Shown here piece after piece: positions 6,789 to 13,048 of a stretch of 13,048 nucleotides of DNA; the first letter of the stretch is position 1; every line of letters starts with the position of its first letter. A model generated the notes under the pieces. That model worked only from the letters and a program-made list of their open reading frames with translations, did not search any database and had not been told where the DNA came from. The position numbers were made by a program, and so were the translations under genes. Origin of the DNA: JAGNZR01 sp051652785 (lineage in GTDB: Bacteria; Fusobacteriota; Fusobacteriia; Fusobacteriales; Fusobacteriaceae); contig JBOFUX010000028.1 of the NCBI GenBank assembly GCA_051652785.1, positions 1 to 13,048 on the forward strand. The letters are read 5' to 3'.

Positions 6789-8540
6789 TTATTTTTTAAT
6801 TAATTCCTCAATTTCTTTATATGCTGCTGTAGTCACATATTCCTCTTTCACTTTTTCATAAATTATAGAATCACTTAATTTTGCTTCTACAAAAGGTTTT
6901 TCTGAAACTTTTTCAGCTATAAATATTTTATTTTCAGTTTCACTTATTATAATTTTATTCAAATCACTAGCAAACAAATTTTTAACGAGATCTTCTTCTT
7001 TTCCAATTTCATTTATATACCCATTTTTAGTAATATTTGAAAGATTTCTAGAAAAAGAAACAGCTTTTTCTTTCTCAATTAAATTAGCAAATGTCAATTC
7101 TTTCGAATTTAATTTTTTTAATATATCTTCAGCTTTTTCTTTAACTATATTTTCACTTTCTTTAGATGGAGTTGCTTTTAAAAGAATGTGTGAAGCATTT
7201 ACCTCTTCTTTTCCTTCTAAAGTTCTTTTATCTTTTACATAAATCAAATGTTCTCCAATTTCTGAAGAAACAACTTTAGGATAAATTTCTCCTACCACTC
7301 CTTCGAAAACTGCATTTTCAAAAGCAGGAATAAAATCTCCCTTCCTAAACCACCCTAGTTCTCCACCTTTAGACGCAGAACCTAAATCTTTTGAATATTT
7401 TTTAGCATTTTCTTCAAAGTTTTCCTTTGTCAATGTCTTTAACAATTTTTCTGCTTTTTCACTATTCTCTATTTTGTCTTTTTCTGAAGGTGAGATATCT
7501 ACAATTGCTATATTAGCACTTAGACTTTCATCTATATTATAAGTTTTTTTAGTTTTCTCAAACAACTCTTTTATACCTTTTTCTGATACTTTAACTTCTT
7601 TTTTTATAGCATCAAAAAGTTGACTTTTATAAAAAAATAATTTTTTCTCAAGAGGAAATCTATCATCTACTTTGATTTCTTTATCCATTGCTATCTTAGC
7701 AATTTTAATGTCTACATTTAATTGTTCTGTTGCTAATTTATTAGCATTTTCTCTATCTCCTTTTTTTTGAAATAGCACACCTACAACTCTTCTAAAATAA
7801 TCTGAATTACTTACTGAAAAACCATCTTTTATTAAATACATTTTTGGAACACTCTCTTTATATTCTTCTTGAACATCTAATATTTTCATATTTTTTTTCA
7901 TATCATTCATAGCAAATTCAAAATTTTCCATACCTTGAGAATTTTTAATTTCAGTTATTATCTCTTCTTTTGAATCTTTTATATCTTTATTTAAGAATTT
8001 AGTATCTTTATTTTCCTTGTAATACGCCTCTATTTCATCTTCTTTTGGTATTATAGAATTTTTAAAATATTCCATAGTAGTATTAATTATTAAATTTTGT
8101 TTTATACCTTTTTTTAAAGTTGCTTTTGTTAAACCTTGAGCTATTAGTGTTTTTTTAAATTGATCTTTATCAGGAATTGATTGCTCTATATTTTTATATT
8201 CTTTTTCAACATCACTATTAGAAACATTTATTTTTAATTTTTTTGCTATCTCTAACACTAAATTTATAGTAATCGTATCATCTATTCCTATGACTTCTGC
8301 AATATCTTCATCTATTTGAGCACCTAGATTTTGAGAATACATATTTGATAGTCTTGATTTTGCTCTTTCAACTTCAAGTTTATCTATTTTTTTATCATTA
8401 AGTTTAAAAGCATAAGATTTTGTTCCTTTAAATCCTCTAGATAATTCTGTAAAAAATCCAGCTCCTAAAGATAAAAGAAATGCAATTGTTATTGTCCATA
8501 TAAATGGTTTTAATTTTTTTCTAAATTTTCTAATTGCCAT
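6789..8540 (-). CDS. membrane-anchored peptidyl-prolyl isomerase/chaperone (PpiD/SurA-like)
   Basis: The 583-residue protein begins with a basic stretch and one transmembrane helix (about 13-30), leaving the bulk in the periplasm, the layout of PpiD. Residues 44-170 have the helical SurA_N-type chaperone pattern (FKLNDKKIDKLEVERAKSRL). A long helical middle section follows. Residues 342-440 form a parvulin-like domain with GGELGWF (392-398), AFENAVFEGVVGEI and a closing GEHLIYV (429-435). A second, weaker parvulin-like unit starts at ASHILLK (449-455). Members help fold proteins leaving the Sec translocon, including outer-membrane proteins. The first unit lacks the usual leading His and the second lacks GGxLGWF, so isomerase activity is uncertain. 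GAGGAGGA (8551-8558) supports the start. It is monocistronic, with its own promoter and terminator. Confidence 0.88.
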   Translation of the reverse strand: MAIRKFRKKLKPFIWTITIAFLLSLGAGFFTELSRGFKGTKSYAFKLNDKKIDKLEVERAKSRLSNMYSQNLGAQIDEDIAEVIGIDDTITINLVLEIAKKLKINVSNSDVEKEYKNIEQSIPDKDQFKKTLIAQGLTKATLKKGIKQNLIINTTMEYFKNSIIPKEDEIEAYYKENKDTKFLNKDIKDSKEEIITEIKNSQGMENFEFAMNDMKKNMKILDVQEEYKESVPKMYLIKDGFSVSNSDYFRRVVGVLFQKKGDRENANKLATEQLNVDIKIAKIAMDKEIKVDDRFPLEKKLFFYKSQLFDAIKKEVKVSEKGIKELFEKTKKTYNIDESLSANIAIVDISPSEKDKIENSEKAEKLLKTLTKENFEENAKKYSKDLGSASKGGELGWFRKGDFIPAFENAVFEGVVGEIYPKVVSSEIGEHLIYVKDKRTLEGKEEVNASHILLKATPSKESENIVKEKAEDILKKLNSKELTFANLIEKEKAVSFSRNLSNITKNGYINEIGKEEDLVKNLFASDLNKIIISETENKIFIAEKVSEKPFVEAKLSDSIIYEKVKEEYVTTAAYKEIEELIKK

Positions 8541-8567
8541 TGTTTGATAATCCTCCTCATATTTTAA

Positions 8568-8596
8568 ATATTAAAATTCTAACATATTTTTTTCAA
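8568..8596 (-). promoter_or_regulatory. promoter of the ppiD-like gene
   Basis: On the complement, TTGAAA (8591-8596) and TAATAT (8568-8573) are spaced by 17 bases, giving a very short leader of about 20 bases that is mostly ribosome site. It starts just after the terminator of the upstream gene. Confidence 0.55.
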
Positions 8597-8599
8597 TAT

Positions 8600-8637
8600 A
8601 ACTAAGTAAAAAGAGCAACTTTAAATTACTCTTTTTA
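8600..8637 (-). terminator. terminator of the AAA+ regulator gene
   Basis: Arms at 8608-8618 and 8626-8636 form an 11-bp stem with one G-U pair in RNA and a 7-base loop. The lower stem AAAAAGAG/CTCTTTTT supplies the U tract on the complement. It begins 8 bases beyond the regulator stop. Confidence 0.8.
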
Positions 8638-8644
8638 TTTTATC

Positions 8645-10033
8645 CTATTTAAAATCTAATCCGTATTTTCTTATTTTTTCATAAAGAGTTGTTCTTCCTA
8701 TCCCTAATAGTTTTGATGTTTCTTGCTTGTTCCATCTAGTCTTTTGAAGAGCAATAGCAATTACAACTCTTTCAACATCATCTAGTGCATAAATTTCCTG
8801 CTCTAATATATCTTTTAATGGACCTACACCTATAACTATTTTATTTTCAACAGTGTCTGATTTCATTTTTATCTCTAGTGGTAGCTCATGAACATCTATT
8901 ATTTTCTCACTAGATAAGATAACCATTCTTTCGATCATATTTTTTAATTCCCTTATATTACCAGGATATGCATACTCTAGCATATATTTCATTGCTTCTC
9001 CTGATATTACTGGCATTTCTTTGTGTAGTTCCCTAACTATTTTATTTAAAAAATAGTTAGCTAACAAAGGAATATCCTCTCTTCTCTCTCTAAGGGAAGG
9101 AGCTTCTATTGAGAAAGCTGTTAATCTATGATATAAATCCTTTCTAAATCTGCCTTTTTCAGTTTCATCTTTGAGATCTTTTTTTGTTGACACAATAAAT
9201 CTTACATCTATTCTTCTAGCTTTTGTTCCTCCGACTCTTTTAAATTCACCGTACTCTATAGTTCTTAGTAATTTAGATTGAACTTTTAGATCCATTGCTG
9301 AAATTTCATCTAATAGTACAGTTCCACCATCAGCTTCTTCTAATACTCCTTTTTTGCTTGAAATTGCACCTTGAAAAGCTCCTTTTTCATAACCAAATAA
9401 CTCTCTTTCAATAGTTTCATCAGAAAATGAAGCGCAGCTTACTGTAATAAAAGCTTCTTTTCTTCTATCACTTTTTTTAAATATTTCCTTTGCTATTAAT
9501 TCTTTTCCTGCACCATTCTCTCCGGTAATTAATACTGTTAAATCGCTTTCAGCAACCTTTTCAACTAGATTCTTTACTTCTTTTATTTTAGGTGACTGAC
9601 CTATTATATCGTTTTCTTCTGTTATTTCTTGAAGTTTTTCTTCTAACTTTCTTTTTTCTTTAACTATCTCTAAACTTTTAAGTGCTGGAACTATCACCTT
9701 ATTAACTTCTTTATATTCAAGTGGCTTCACTATATAATTATATATTTCAGCATTTTTTAATTCTTCAACTAACTCATCTTTCTCTTCATCTAAAAGCCCG
9801 ATAACTACAAAATCTTTTCCTACTCCGTTAAGTTTCTTTTTAGCCTCTGAAAAATTAAACCAAGCTAGATGTTCGTCAATTAAAACAACATCAAAATCAC
9901 TTTCTCTTAACATATCTAATCCGTCTAATAAATTATTAAACGTTATTATTTCATAGTGTTCAGACAATTCTTTTCTAATTTGCTTCAAAGTTTCTTTTCT
10001 CTCAGCAATCGCTAAAATAGCGCTTTTCGCCAT
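8645..10033 (-). CDS. AAA+ transcriptional regulator, enhancer-binding (NtrC) type, atypical
   Basis: The chosen start at 10033 gives 462 residues (MAKSAILAIA) because GAGGAGG at 10040-10046 is 6 bases upstream. An in-frame ATG at 10054 lies before that ribosome site. Residues 5-118 form a receiver-like domain with D53 (VVLIDEH) and K103 (IVKP), but the acidic pocket after strand 1 is replaced by AERK. A coiled linker covers 119-140. The AAA+ domain has Walker A GENGAGKE (171-178), loop GAFQGA (218-223), Walker B GGTVLLDE (236-243), an arginine-finger region RFRKDLYHRL and sensor II PGNIREL (358-364). A Fis-type helix-turn-helix lies at about 437-457. Family members remodel sigma-54 polymerase. 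The Thr-to-Gln change in GAFTGA, and the lack of any adjacent histidine kinase, leave that role open. No target is apparent; it may regulate itself through the palindrome at 10073-10084. Confidence 0.92.
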   Translation of the reverse strand: MAKSAILAIAERKETLKQIRKELSEHYEIITFNNLLDGLDMLRESDFDVVLIDEHLAWFNFSEAKKKLNGVGKDFVVIGLLDEEKDELVEELKNAEIYNYIVKPLEYKEVNKVIVPALKSLEIVKEKRKLEEKLQEITEENDIIGQSPKIKEVKNLVEKVAESDLTVLITGENGAGKELIAKEIFKKSDRRKEAFITVSCASFSDETIERELFGYEKGAFQGAISSKKGVLEEADGGTVLLDEISAMDLKVQSKLLRTIEYGEFKRVGGTKARRIDVRFIVSTKKDLKDETEKGRFRKDLYHRLTAFSIEAPSLRERREDIPLLANYFLNKIVRELHKEMPVISGEAMKYMLEYAYPGNIRELKNMIERMVILSSEKIIDVHELPLEIKMKSDTVENKIVIGVGPLKDILEQEIYALDDVERVVIAIALQKTRWNKQETSKLLGIGRTTLYEKIRKYGLDFK

Positions 10034-10072
10034 TATATTCCTCCTCATTTCCATTTTTCTACTTTTTATTCC

Positions 10073-10084
10073 TACTATGTAGTA
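10073..10084. promoter_or_regulatory. possible operator palindrome at the regulator promoter
   Basis: TACTA-TG-TAGTA is a perfect 5-2-5 inverted repeat overlapping the -10 and the presumed start of the AAA+ regulator gene. The position would suit autorepression. It is short and AT-rich, so chance is possible. Confidence 0.3.
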
Positions 10085-10109
10085 TAATAGATATTTTGTT
10101 TTTTTTCAA
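10081..10109 (-). promoter_or_regulatory. promoter of the AAA+ regulator gene
   Basis: On the complement, TTGAAA (10104-10109) and TATACT (10081-10086) are separated by exactly 17 bases. This is a vegetative sigma-70 promoter; I see no GG-N10-GC sigma-54 type element. The leader is about 40 bases. Confidence 0.78.
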
Positions 10110-10208
10110 GATTTTTTCTTTTTTCCGAACAGTTTTTTTATTTTATTAAATTCAAAATCTATTTTTAGAACGATTTTTTAGTTTATTATTTCCTTTTCCT
10201 TCTTTTTA

Positions 10209-10217
10209 TGATAAAAT
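10209..10217 (+). promoter_or_regulatory. possible extended -10 promoter for the phosphatase gene
   Basis: TGATAAAAT lies 35 bases before the start codon and reads as TGn plus a -10-like TAAAAT. The -35 position holds only TTTCCT. The rest of the 198-base divergent gap (10110-10251) is AT-rich with nothing else recognised. Confidence 0.4.
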
Positions 10218-10251
10218 TAATTACTTTTAATTAAAATAAACGAGGTGAGAA

Positions 10252-10893
10252 ATGTTAAAAATCTATTTTGTAAGACACGGACAAACTGAATGGAATAAAT
10301 TAAATAAGTTTCAAGGAAATAGTGATTCTAACTTAACTACTTTAGGAATTGAACAAGCTAAAAAATTAGGTGAAAAACTCTTCAATGACAATTTTAAATT
10401 TGATAAAATTTACTCCTCACCTTTAAAGAGAGCTGTATTAACAGCTGAATTAATAACAAAAAATAATTATCCCGTTCATCTTATTCAAGAATTTAAGGAA
10501 ATTTCTCTTGGAGATATGGAAGGCGCTCTTTATTCTGAATTTGAAGCTTTACATCCTAAAACTTATTTCAATTTTTTCAACAATCCTCAAAATTATGATC
10601 CTACTCCTATTAACGGTGAAAATTTTTTAGTTCTTTTAGAAAGAGTACAAGAAGGATTAGAGAAATTAGCTAATTTTCATAAAGAATCAATTTTATGTGA
10701 AAAAGAAACTTCCATTTTAGTAGTAACTCACGGTATTACTTTAAAAGCTATTTTTAATTTTATAGAAAATCAAGGAATCGATCTAAATAACTTTATTGAT
10801 AATCCAGTTCCTGACAACACCAGCATCACTACTGTTGTTTATAAAGATAATAAATTTTTCATTGAAGATTTTTCCAATACTGATCACTTATAA
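10252..10893 (+). CDS. histidine phosphatase family protein (phosphoglycerate mutase-like)
   Basis: The 213-residue member of the branch-1 histidine phosphatase (dPGM-like) superfamily transfers phosphate through an active-site histidine. Catalytic H9 lies in VRHGQTEWN. A second arginine, R60, is in SSPLKRA, an acidic residue is in FKEISLGDMEG (about E83), and the second histidine H160 is in VVTHG. The length and the GDMEG motif fit the CobC/PhoE/GpmB-like small phosphatases better than true glycolytic mutases, which are longer. The substrate cannot be told from sequence. No cobalamin genes lie nearby. GAGGTGA (10242-10248) supports the start. The gene is divergent from the AAA+ regulator and converges on the haemolysin III-like gene, so it stands alone. 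Confidence 0.92.
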   Translation: MLKIYFVRHGQTEWNKLNKFQGNSDSNLTTLGIEQAKKLGEKLFNDNFKFDKIYSSPLKRAVLTAELITKNNYPVHLIQEFKEISLGDMEGALYSEFEALHPKTYFNFFNNPQNYDPTPINGENFLVLLERVQEGLEKLANFHKESILCEKETSILVVTHGITLKAIFNFIENQGIDLNNFIDNPVPDNTSITTVVYKDNKFFIEDFSNTDHL

Positions 10894-10895
10894 TT

Positions 10896-10983
10896 AATAA
10901 CACATAAAAAGACTAATTTAGTTAATAAAAATAAATTTTTATCTTTAATTAACTTAAAATTAGTCTTTATTTATTGTGTTATT
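10896..10983. terminator. long bidirectional hairpin terminator
   Basis: The two convergent genes meet at one long imperfect hairpin. The outer arms AATAACACA and TGTGTTATT (10896-10904 and 10975-10983) are perfect. The inner arms pair AAGACTAATTT and AGTTAA with AAATTAGTCTT and TTAACT, with small bulges. The stem is flanked by A- and T-rich runs on both strands, so it can serve both transcripts. Its right arm overlaps the stop codon of the minus-strand gene. Confidence 0.75.
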
Positions 10984-11611
10984 AATAAATTGAATATACA
11001 GACAAATATACAAAAATACTTCCTAGTAAGACAAATAAATGCCATATTGCATGGGTAAATTTCAAGTTTTTCCACATATAAAATATTACTCCTCCACTGT
11101 AGCTTATTCCTCCAATAATTAAAAAATTAATTGAAGTACTATTTGTAAGAGCTTTTAAATCTTTATATACAAACATTATCATCCACCCCATTACTAAATA
11201 AATTACTGTTGATAAAAATTTAAATTTTCCTGTAAAAAAAACTTTAAAAAGTATTCCTATTAGAGTTAACCCCCACTGAATTCCAAAAAAAATCCACTTT
11301 GTATTACCTTGAAATACCCCTAATAAATATGGTGTATACGATCCTGATATTAATATATAAATAGCAGAATGGTCCAAAATTTGAAACACTTTCTTTGCTT
11401 TTCCATTCTTCAAAATATGATAAGTCCCAGACATAGAATATAGTAAAATAATAGAAAAAGAAAATATCATACACCCTACTAAATAACCTATATTATTTGT
11501 TCTTACTGAATGAACAATAAGTGCTCCCAATCCAATCAATCCTAATATTGCTCCTACATAATGAGTCATTGAGCTAATCCACTCTTCTACTCTCGAATAT
11601 GTATTACTCAT
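10982..11611 (-). CDS. haemolysin III / TrhA family (PAQR-like) membrane protein
   Basis: The 209-residue protein has seven predicted transmembrane helices and belongs to the bacterial HlyIII/TrhA branch of the PAQR superfamily. The family motifs are all present: E10 and H17 in EEWISSMTHYVGA, SGTYH (61-65), LDHSAIYILISGSYTP (79-94) and HAIWHLFVLLGS (187-198). The conserved histidines (H65, H187, H191) would form the zinc site seen in PAQR proteins. Despite the name, most members are not toxins; roles in membrane fatty-acid and energy homeostasis have been proposed. AAGGAGGAG (11618-11626) sits 6 bases before the ATG. It is transcribed alone, divergent from thyA, from a probable extended -10 promoter at 11669-11677. 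Confidence 0.94.
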   Translation of the reverse strand: MSNTYSRVEEWISSMTHYVGAILGLIGLGALIVHSVRTNNIGYLVGCMIFSFSIILLYSMSGTYHILKNGKAKKVFQILDHSAIYILISGSYTPYLLGVFQGNTKWIFFGIQWGLTLIGILFKVFFTGKFKFLSTVIYLVMGWMIMFVYKDLKALTNSTSINFLIIGGISYSGGVIFYMWKNLKFTHAIWHLFVLLGSIFVYLSVYSIY

Positions 11612-11668
11612 TTTACGCTCCTCCTTTTATTATTATATATTTTGTTTTTTGTTTTTTCCTACCAAATT

Positions 11669-11677
11669 ATTATACCA
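11669..11677 (-). promoter_or_regulatory. extended -10 promoter of the HlyIII-like gene
   Basis: On the complement, TGGTATAAT is a perfect -10 with a TGn extension. No good -35 is seen. Upstream (11697-11727), A-tracts repeat about every 10 bases (ACTAAAAAA motifs), which could act as a curved or UP-like element. Confidence 0.6.
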
Positions 11678-11754
11678 TAAATTTATCTAAAAAAACCTTT
11701 ACTTCTTTTTTAGTTTTTTTTAGTTTTAATTCTCTATCTTTTTTTAATTTATCC

Positions 11755-11783
11755 TTGCAATAATCATTTAATTCTAGTAAAAT
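11755..11783 (+). promoter_or_regulatory. thyA-folA promoter
   Basis: TTGCAA (11755-11760) and TAAAAT (11778-11783) are spaced by 17 bases. The predicted start is near 11790, about 50 bases before the thyA ATG. The -10 is embedded in the left arm of the inverted repeat at 11773-11807. Confidence 0.65.
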
Positions 11784-11807
11784 ATAAAGAATTAATATTT
11801 TACTAGA
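11773..11807. promoter_or_regulatory. 13-bp inverted repeat over the thyA start site, possible operator
   Basis: The arms TCTAGTAAAATAT and ATATTTTACTAGA are perfect complements (11773-11785 and 11795-11807) with a 9-base spacer. The left arm covers the -10 and the right arm lies just after the presumed start site. No U tract follows on either strand, so it is not a normal terminator. A third GTAAAAT lies at 11811-11817. Repressor binding or a 5' RNA hairpin are the two likely readings. Confidence 0.55.
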
Positions 11808-11840
11808 TTCGTAAAATTAATACTTTATTAGGAGGTTTTT

Positions 11841-12665
11841 ATGTCTAAATTTGACATTATTTATAAAGATATTGTAAAAAAAATACACGAGGATGGTATT
11901 TGGAGTACAGGAAATGTTAGAACTAAATATATTGATGGTGTTCCTGCACATTACAAAAGTTATATAGGGTATCAGTTTAGATTAGATAACTCAACAGAGG
12001 AAGCTCATTTATTAACCACTCGATTTTGCCCCAATAAAGCACCTGTAAGAGAACTTTACTGGATTTGGATAATGCAATCTAATAATGTAGATGAACTAAA
12101 TAAAATAGGATGTAAATTTTGGAACGAATGGAAATTTCAAGATGGGACTATAGGTCCTGCTTATGGTGCCCAACTTTCTAAAAAAACTTTTGGATATGAA
12201 AATCAACTTCATTATATTATTAATGAAATTAAAAAAAATCCTAACTCTCGTAGAATTATGACAGAAATTTGGATACCAGAAGATTTGGATAAAATGGCAC
12301 TTACTCCTTGTGTACATCTAACTCAATGGAGTGTCATAGGAGATAAACTCTATTTAGAAGTTAGACAAAGAAGTTGTGATGTTGCTCTTGGGCTTGTGGC
12401 CAATGTCTATCAATATTCTGTACTACATAAACTTGTAGCCTTGGAATGTGGACTTATCCCTGCTGATATTATTTGGAATATTCATAATGTTCATATCTAT
12501 GATAGACATATGGCTAATCTTTTAGAACAAGTTAACCGTGAAGTTCATCCAGGTGCGAAAATTAAAATTGATAATTTTAATTCTATTTTTGATTTTAAAC
12601 CTGATGATATTATAATTGAAGACTACAGATATGGTGAAAAAATATCCTATGAAATAGCTATTTAA
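11841..12665 (+). CDS. thyA: thymidylate synthase
   Basis: The 274-residue enzyme converts dUMP to dTMP using methylene-tetrahydrofolate. The nucleophile is C157 in LTPCVHLTQW. The phosphate-binding arginine pair is R137-R138 in NPNSRRIM, the QRSxD motif is at 176-180 (QRSCD), the dUMP-binding Asn is probably N188, and HIYDRH is at 218-223. Sequence such as RTKYIDGVPAH, ELYWIWIMQSNNVDEL and DGTIGPAYG resembles the Bacillus subtilis ThyA / phage type rather than E. coli ThyA. An oddity is LGLVANVYQY where most enzymes have LGxPFN. AGGAGG (11830-11835) supports the start. It is followed 21 bases later by folA, which recycles the dihydrofolate made here. Confidence 0.97.
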   Translation: MSKFDIIYKDIVKKIHEDGIWSTGNVRTKYIDGVPAHYKSYIGYQFRLDNSTEEAHLLTTRFCPNKAPVRELYWIWIMQSNNVDELNKIGCKFWNEWKFQDGTIGPAYGAQLSKKTFGYENQLHYIINEIKKNPNSRRIMTEIWIPEDLDKMALTPCVHLTQWSVIGDKLYLEVRQRSCDVALGLVANVYQYSVLHKLVALECGLIPADIIWNIHNVHIYDRHMANLLEQVNREVHPGAKIKIDNFNSIFDFKPDDIIIEDYRYGEKISYEIAI

Positions 12666-12686
12666 ATTTTTAAGAGAGGTGTTAAT

Positions 12687-13048
12687 TTGTTAAAACTTAT
12701 TGTTTGTGTTGGTGAAAATAATCTTATTGGAGACAAAAATCCCACTGGAAATGGCTTACTTTGGAATTCTAAAGAAGAGCTGAATTACTATAAAGAAAGT
12801 ACTCAAGGTCATGTTACTCTTTTTGGAAAATCCACTGCTTCTTGCGTTCCAATAGAGCTTATGAGAAAAACTAGAGAAGTTATAATTCTTAATAGAGATA
12901 CTGATATTCCTCAGCTTTTAAAAGATTATAAAAATACTGGAAAAGATGTTTTTATTTGTGGTGGGGCAACTATATATCGTTATTTTTTAGAAAACTATCC
13001 TATAGATGAAATTTTAGTATCTCATTTAAAGTCTCACGTTAAAGTTGA
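12687..13048 (+). CDS. folA: dihydrofolate reductase, 5' part (runs off the window)
   Basis: The frame is open from a TTG start at 12687 to the window end, giving about 120 residues beginning (M)LKLIVCVGENNLIG. No in-frame ATG or GTG is available nearby, and AGAGAGGTG (12673-12681) is 5 bases before the TTG. Recognised parts are the N-terminal strand and NNLIG loop, LLWNSKEELNYYKESTQG (the W and substrate-acid region), VTLFGKSTA matching VIMGRxT, REVIILNRD, and FICGGATIYRYFL matching the GGxxIY cofactor loop. The catalytic acid position appears to be Glu rather than the Asp of E. coli. It reduces dihydrofolate with NADPH and is paired with thyA in one operon. The C-terminal third is missing. 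Confidence 0.92.
   Translation, partial: MLKLIVCVGENNLIGDKNPTGNGLLWNSKEELNYYKESTQGHVTLFGKSTASCVPIELMRKTREVIILNRDTDIPQLLKDYKNTGKDVFICGGATIYRYFLENYPIDEILVSHLKSHVKV

Noticed and set aside
10034..10054. Longer start (ATG at 10054) for the AAA+ regulator
   Set aside because: The extra codons include the GAGGAGG ribosome site itself, and no such site precedes 10054; the ATG at 10033 is ideally spaced.
11700..11840. Riboswitch or T-box upstream of thyA
   Set aside because: The leader is only about 50 bases, with one simple inverted repeat and no terminator or known aptamer pattern.
12096..12317. Minus-strand open frame inside thyA
   Set aside because: It lies fully antisense to a secure thyA frame, with no ribosome site and no recognisable domain.

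Overview
The window comes from a very AT-rich, diderm, Fusobacteria-like chromosome. The partial 16S rRNA at the left edge reads like a member of the Fusobacteriales: the 5' variable regions and the stretch around 'CACGACGAAG' resemble Fusobacterium and Ilyobacter relatives, although genus cannot be fixed by eye. A membrane-anchored parvulin chaperone of the PpiD/SurA type fits a cell with an outer membrane. Nothing looks like a phage, transposon, CRISPR array or recent island; this is a core chromosomal region.

Left part (1-6623, all on the minus strand), read in the direction of transcription: dnaG (primase) and rpoD (primary sigma factor) are driven by a promoter at 6595-6623 and end at a strong hairpin at 3383-3408. 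A second unit then starts from its own promoter (3351-3378). It carries a divergent sigma-70 paralogue, a Nif3-family metal protein whose start overlaps the sigma-like stop (ATGA), and a small exported membrane-anchored protein that looks like a TPM-domain protein. The RNase P RNA gene follows, with a near-consensus promoter embedded in the 3' end of the preceding coding region, then its terminator. Immediately after that come a strong rRNA promoter, a leader with several hairpins, and the 5' third of 16S rRNA. The stretch is therefore a cluster of information-processing genes (replication priming, transcription initiation, tRNA maturation, ribosomal RNA). In many Firmicutes the comparable locus is dnaG-rpoD-trmK-nif3; here a sigma-like gene sits where trmK would be.

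Middle part (6674-10109, minus strand): two monocistronic units, each with a promoter and terminator. One encodes a PpiD/SurA-like periplasmic foldase. The other encodes an AAA+ enhancer-binding-type regulator with a degenerate receiver domain and an altered GAFTGA loop (GAFQGA).

Right part (10200-13048): a plus-strand histidine phosphatase converges on a minus-strand haemolysin III (TrhA/PAQR-like) membrane protein across a long shared hairpin. Divergent from the latter is a thyA-folA pair for dTMP and tetrahydrofolate metabolism. A perfect 13-bp inverted repeat straddles the thyA -10 region and presumed start site, which suggests an operator. folA begins with TTG and runs off the window end.

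The most interesting item is the sigma-70 paralogue at 2518-3294. It keeps the core-polymerase-binding signature and the overall sigma architecture but appears to have lost the residues that melt and read promoters. The rRNA, RNase P RNA, primase, sigma factor, ThyA and DHFR calls are secure. The TPM-like call, operator sites and weaker promoters are inference. No intergenic stretch exceeds about 300 bases.
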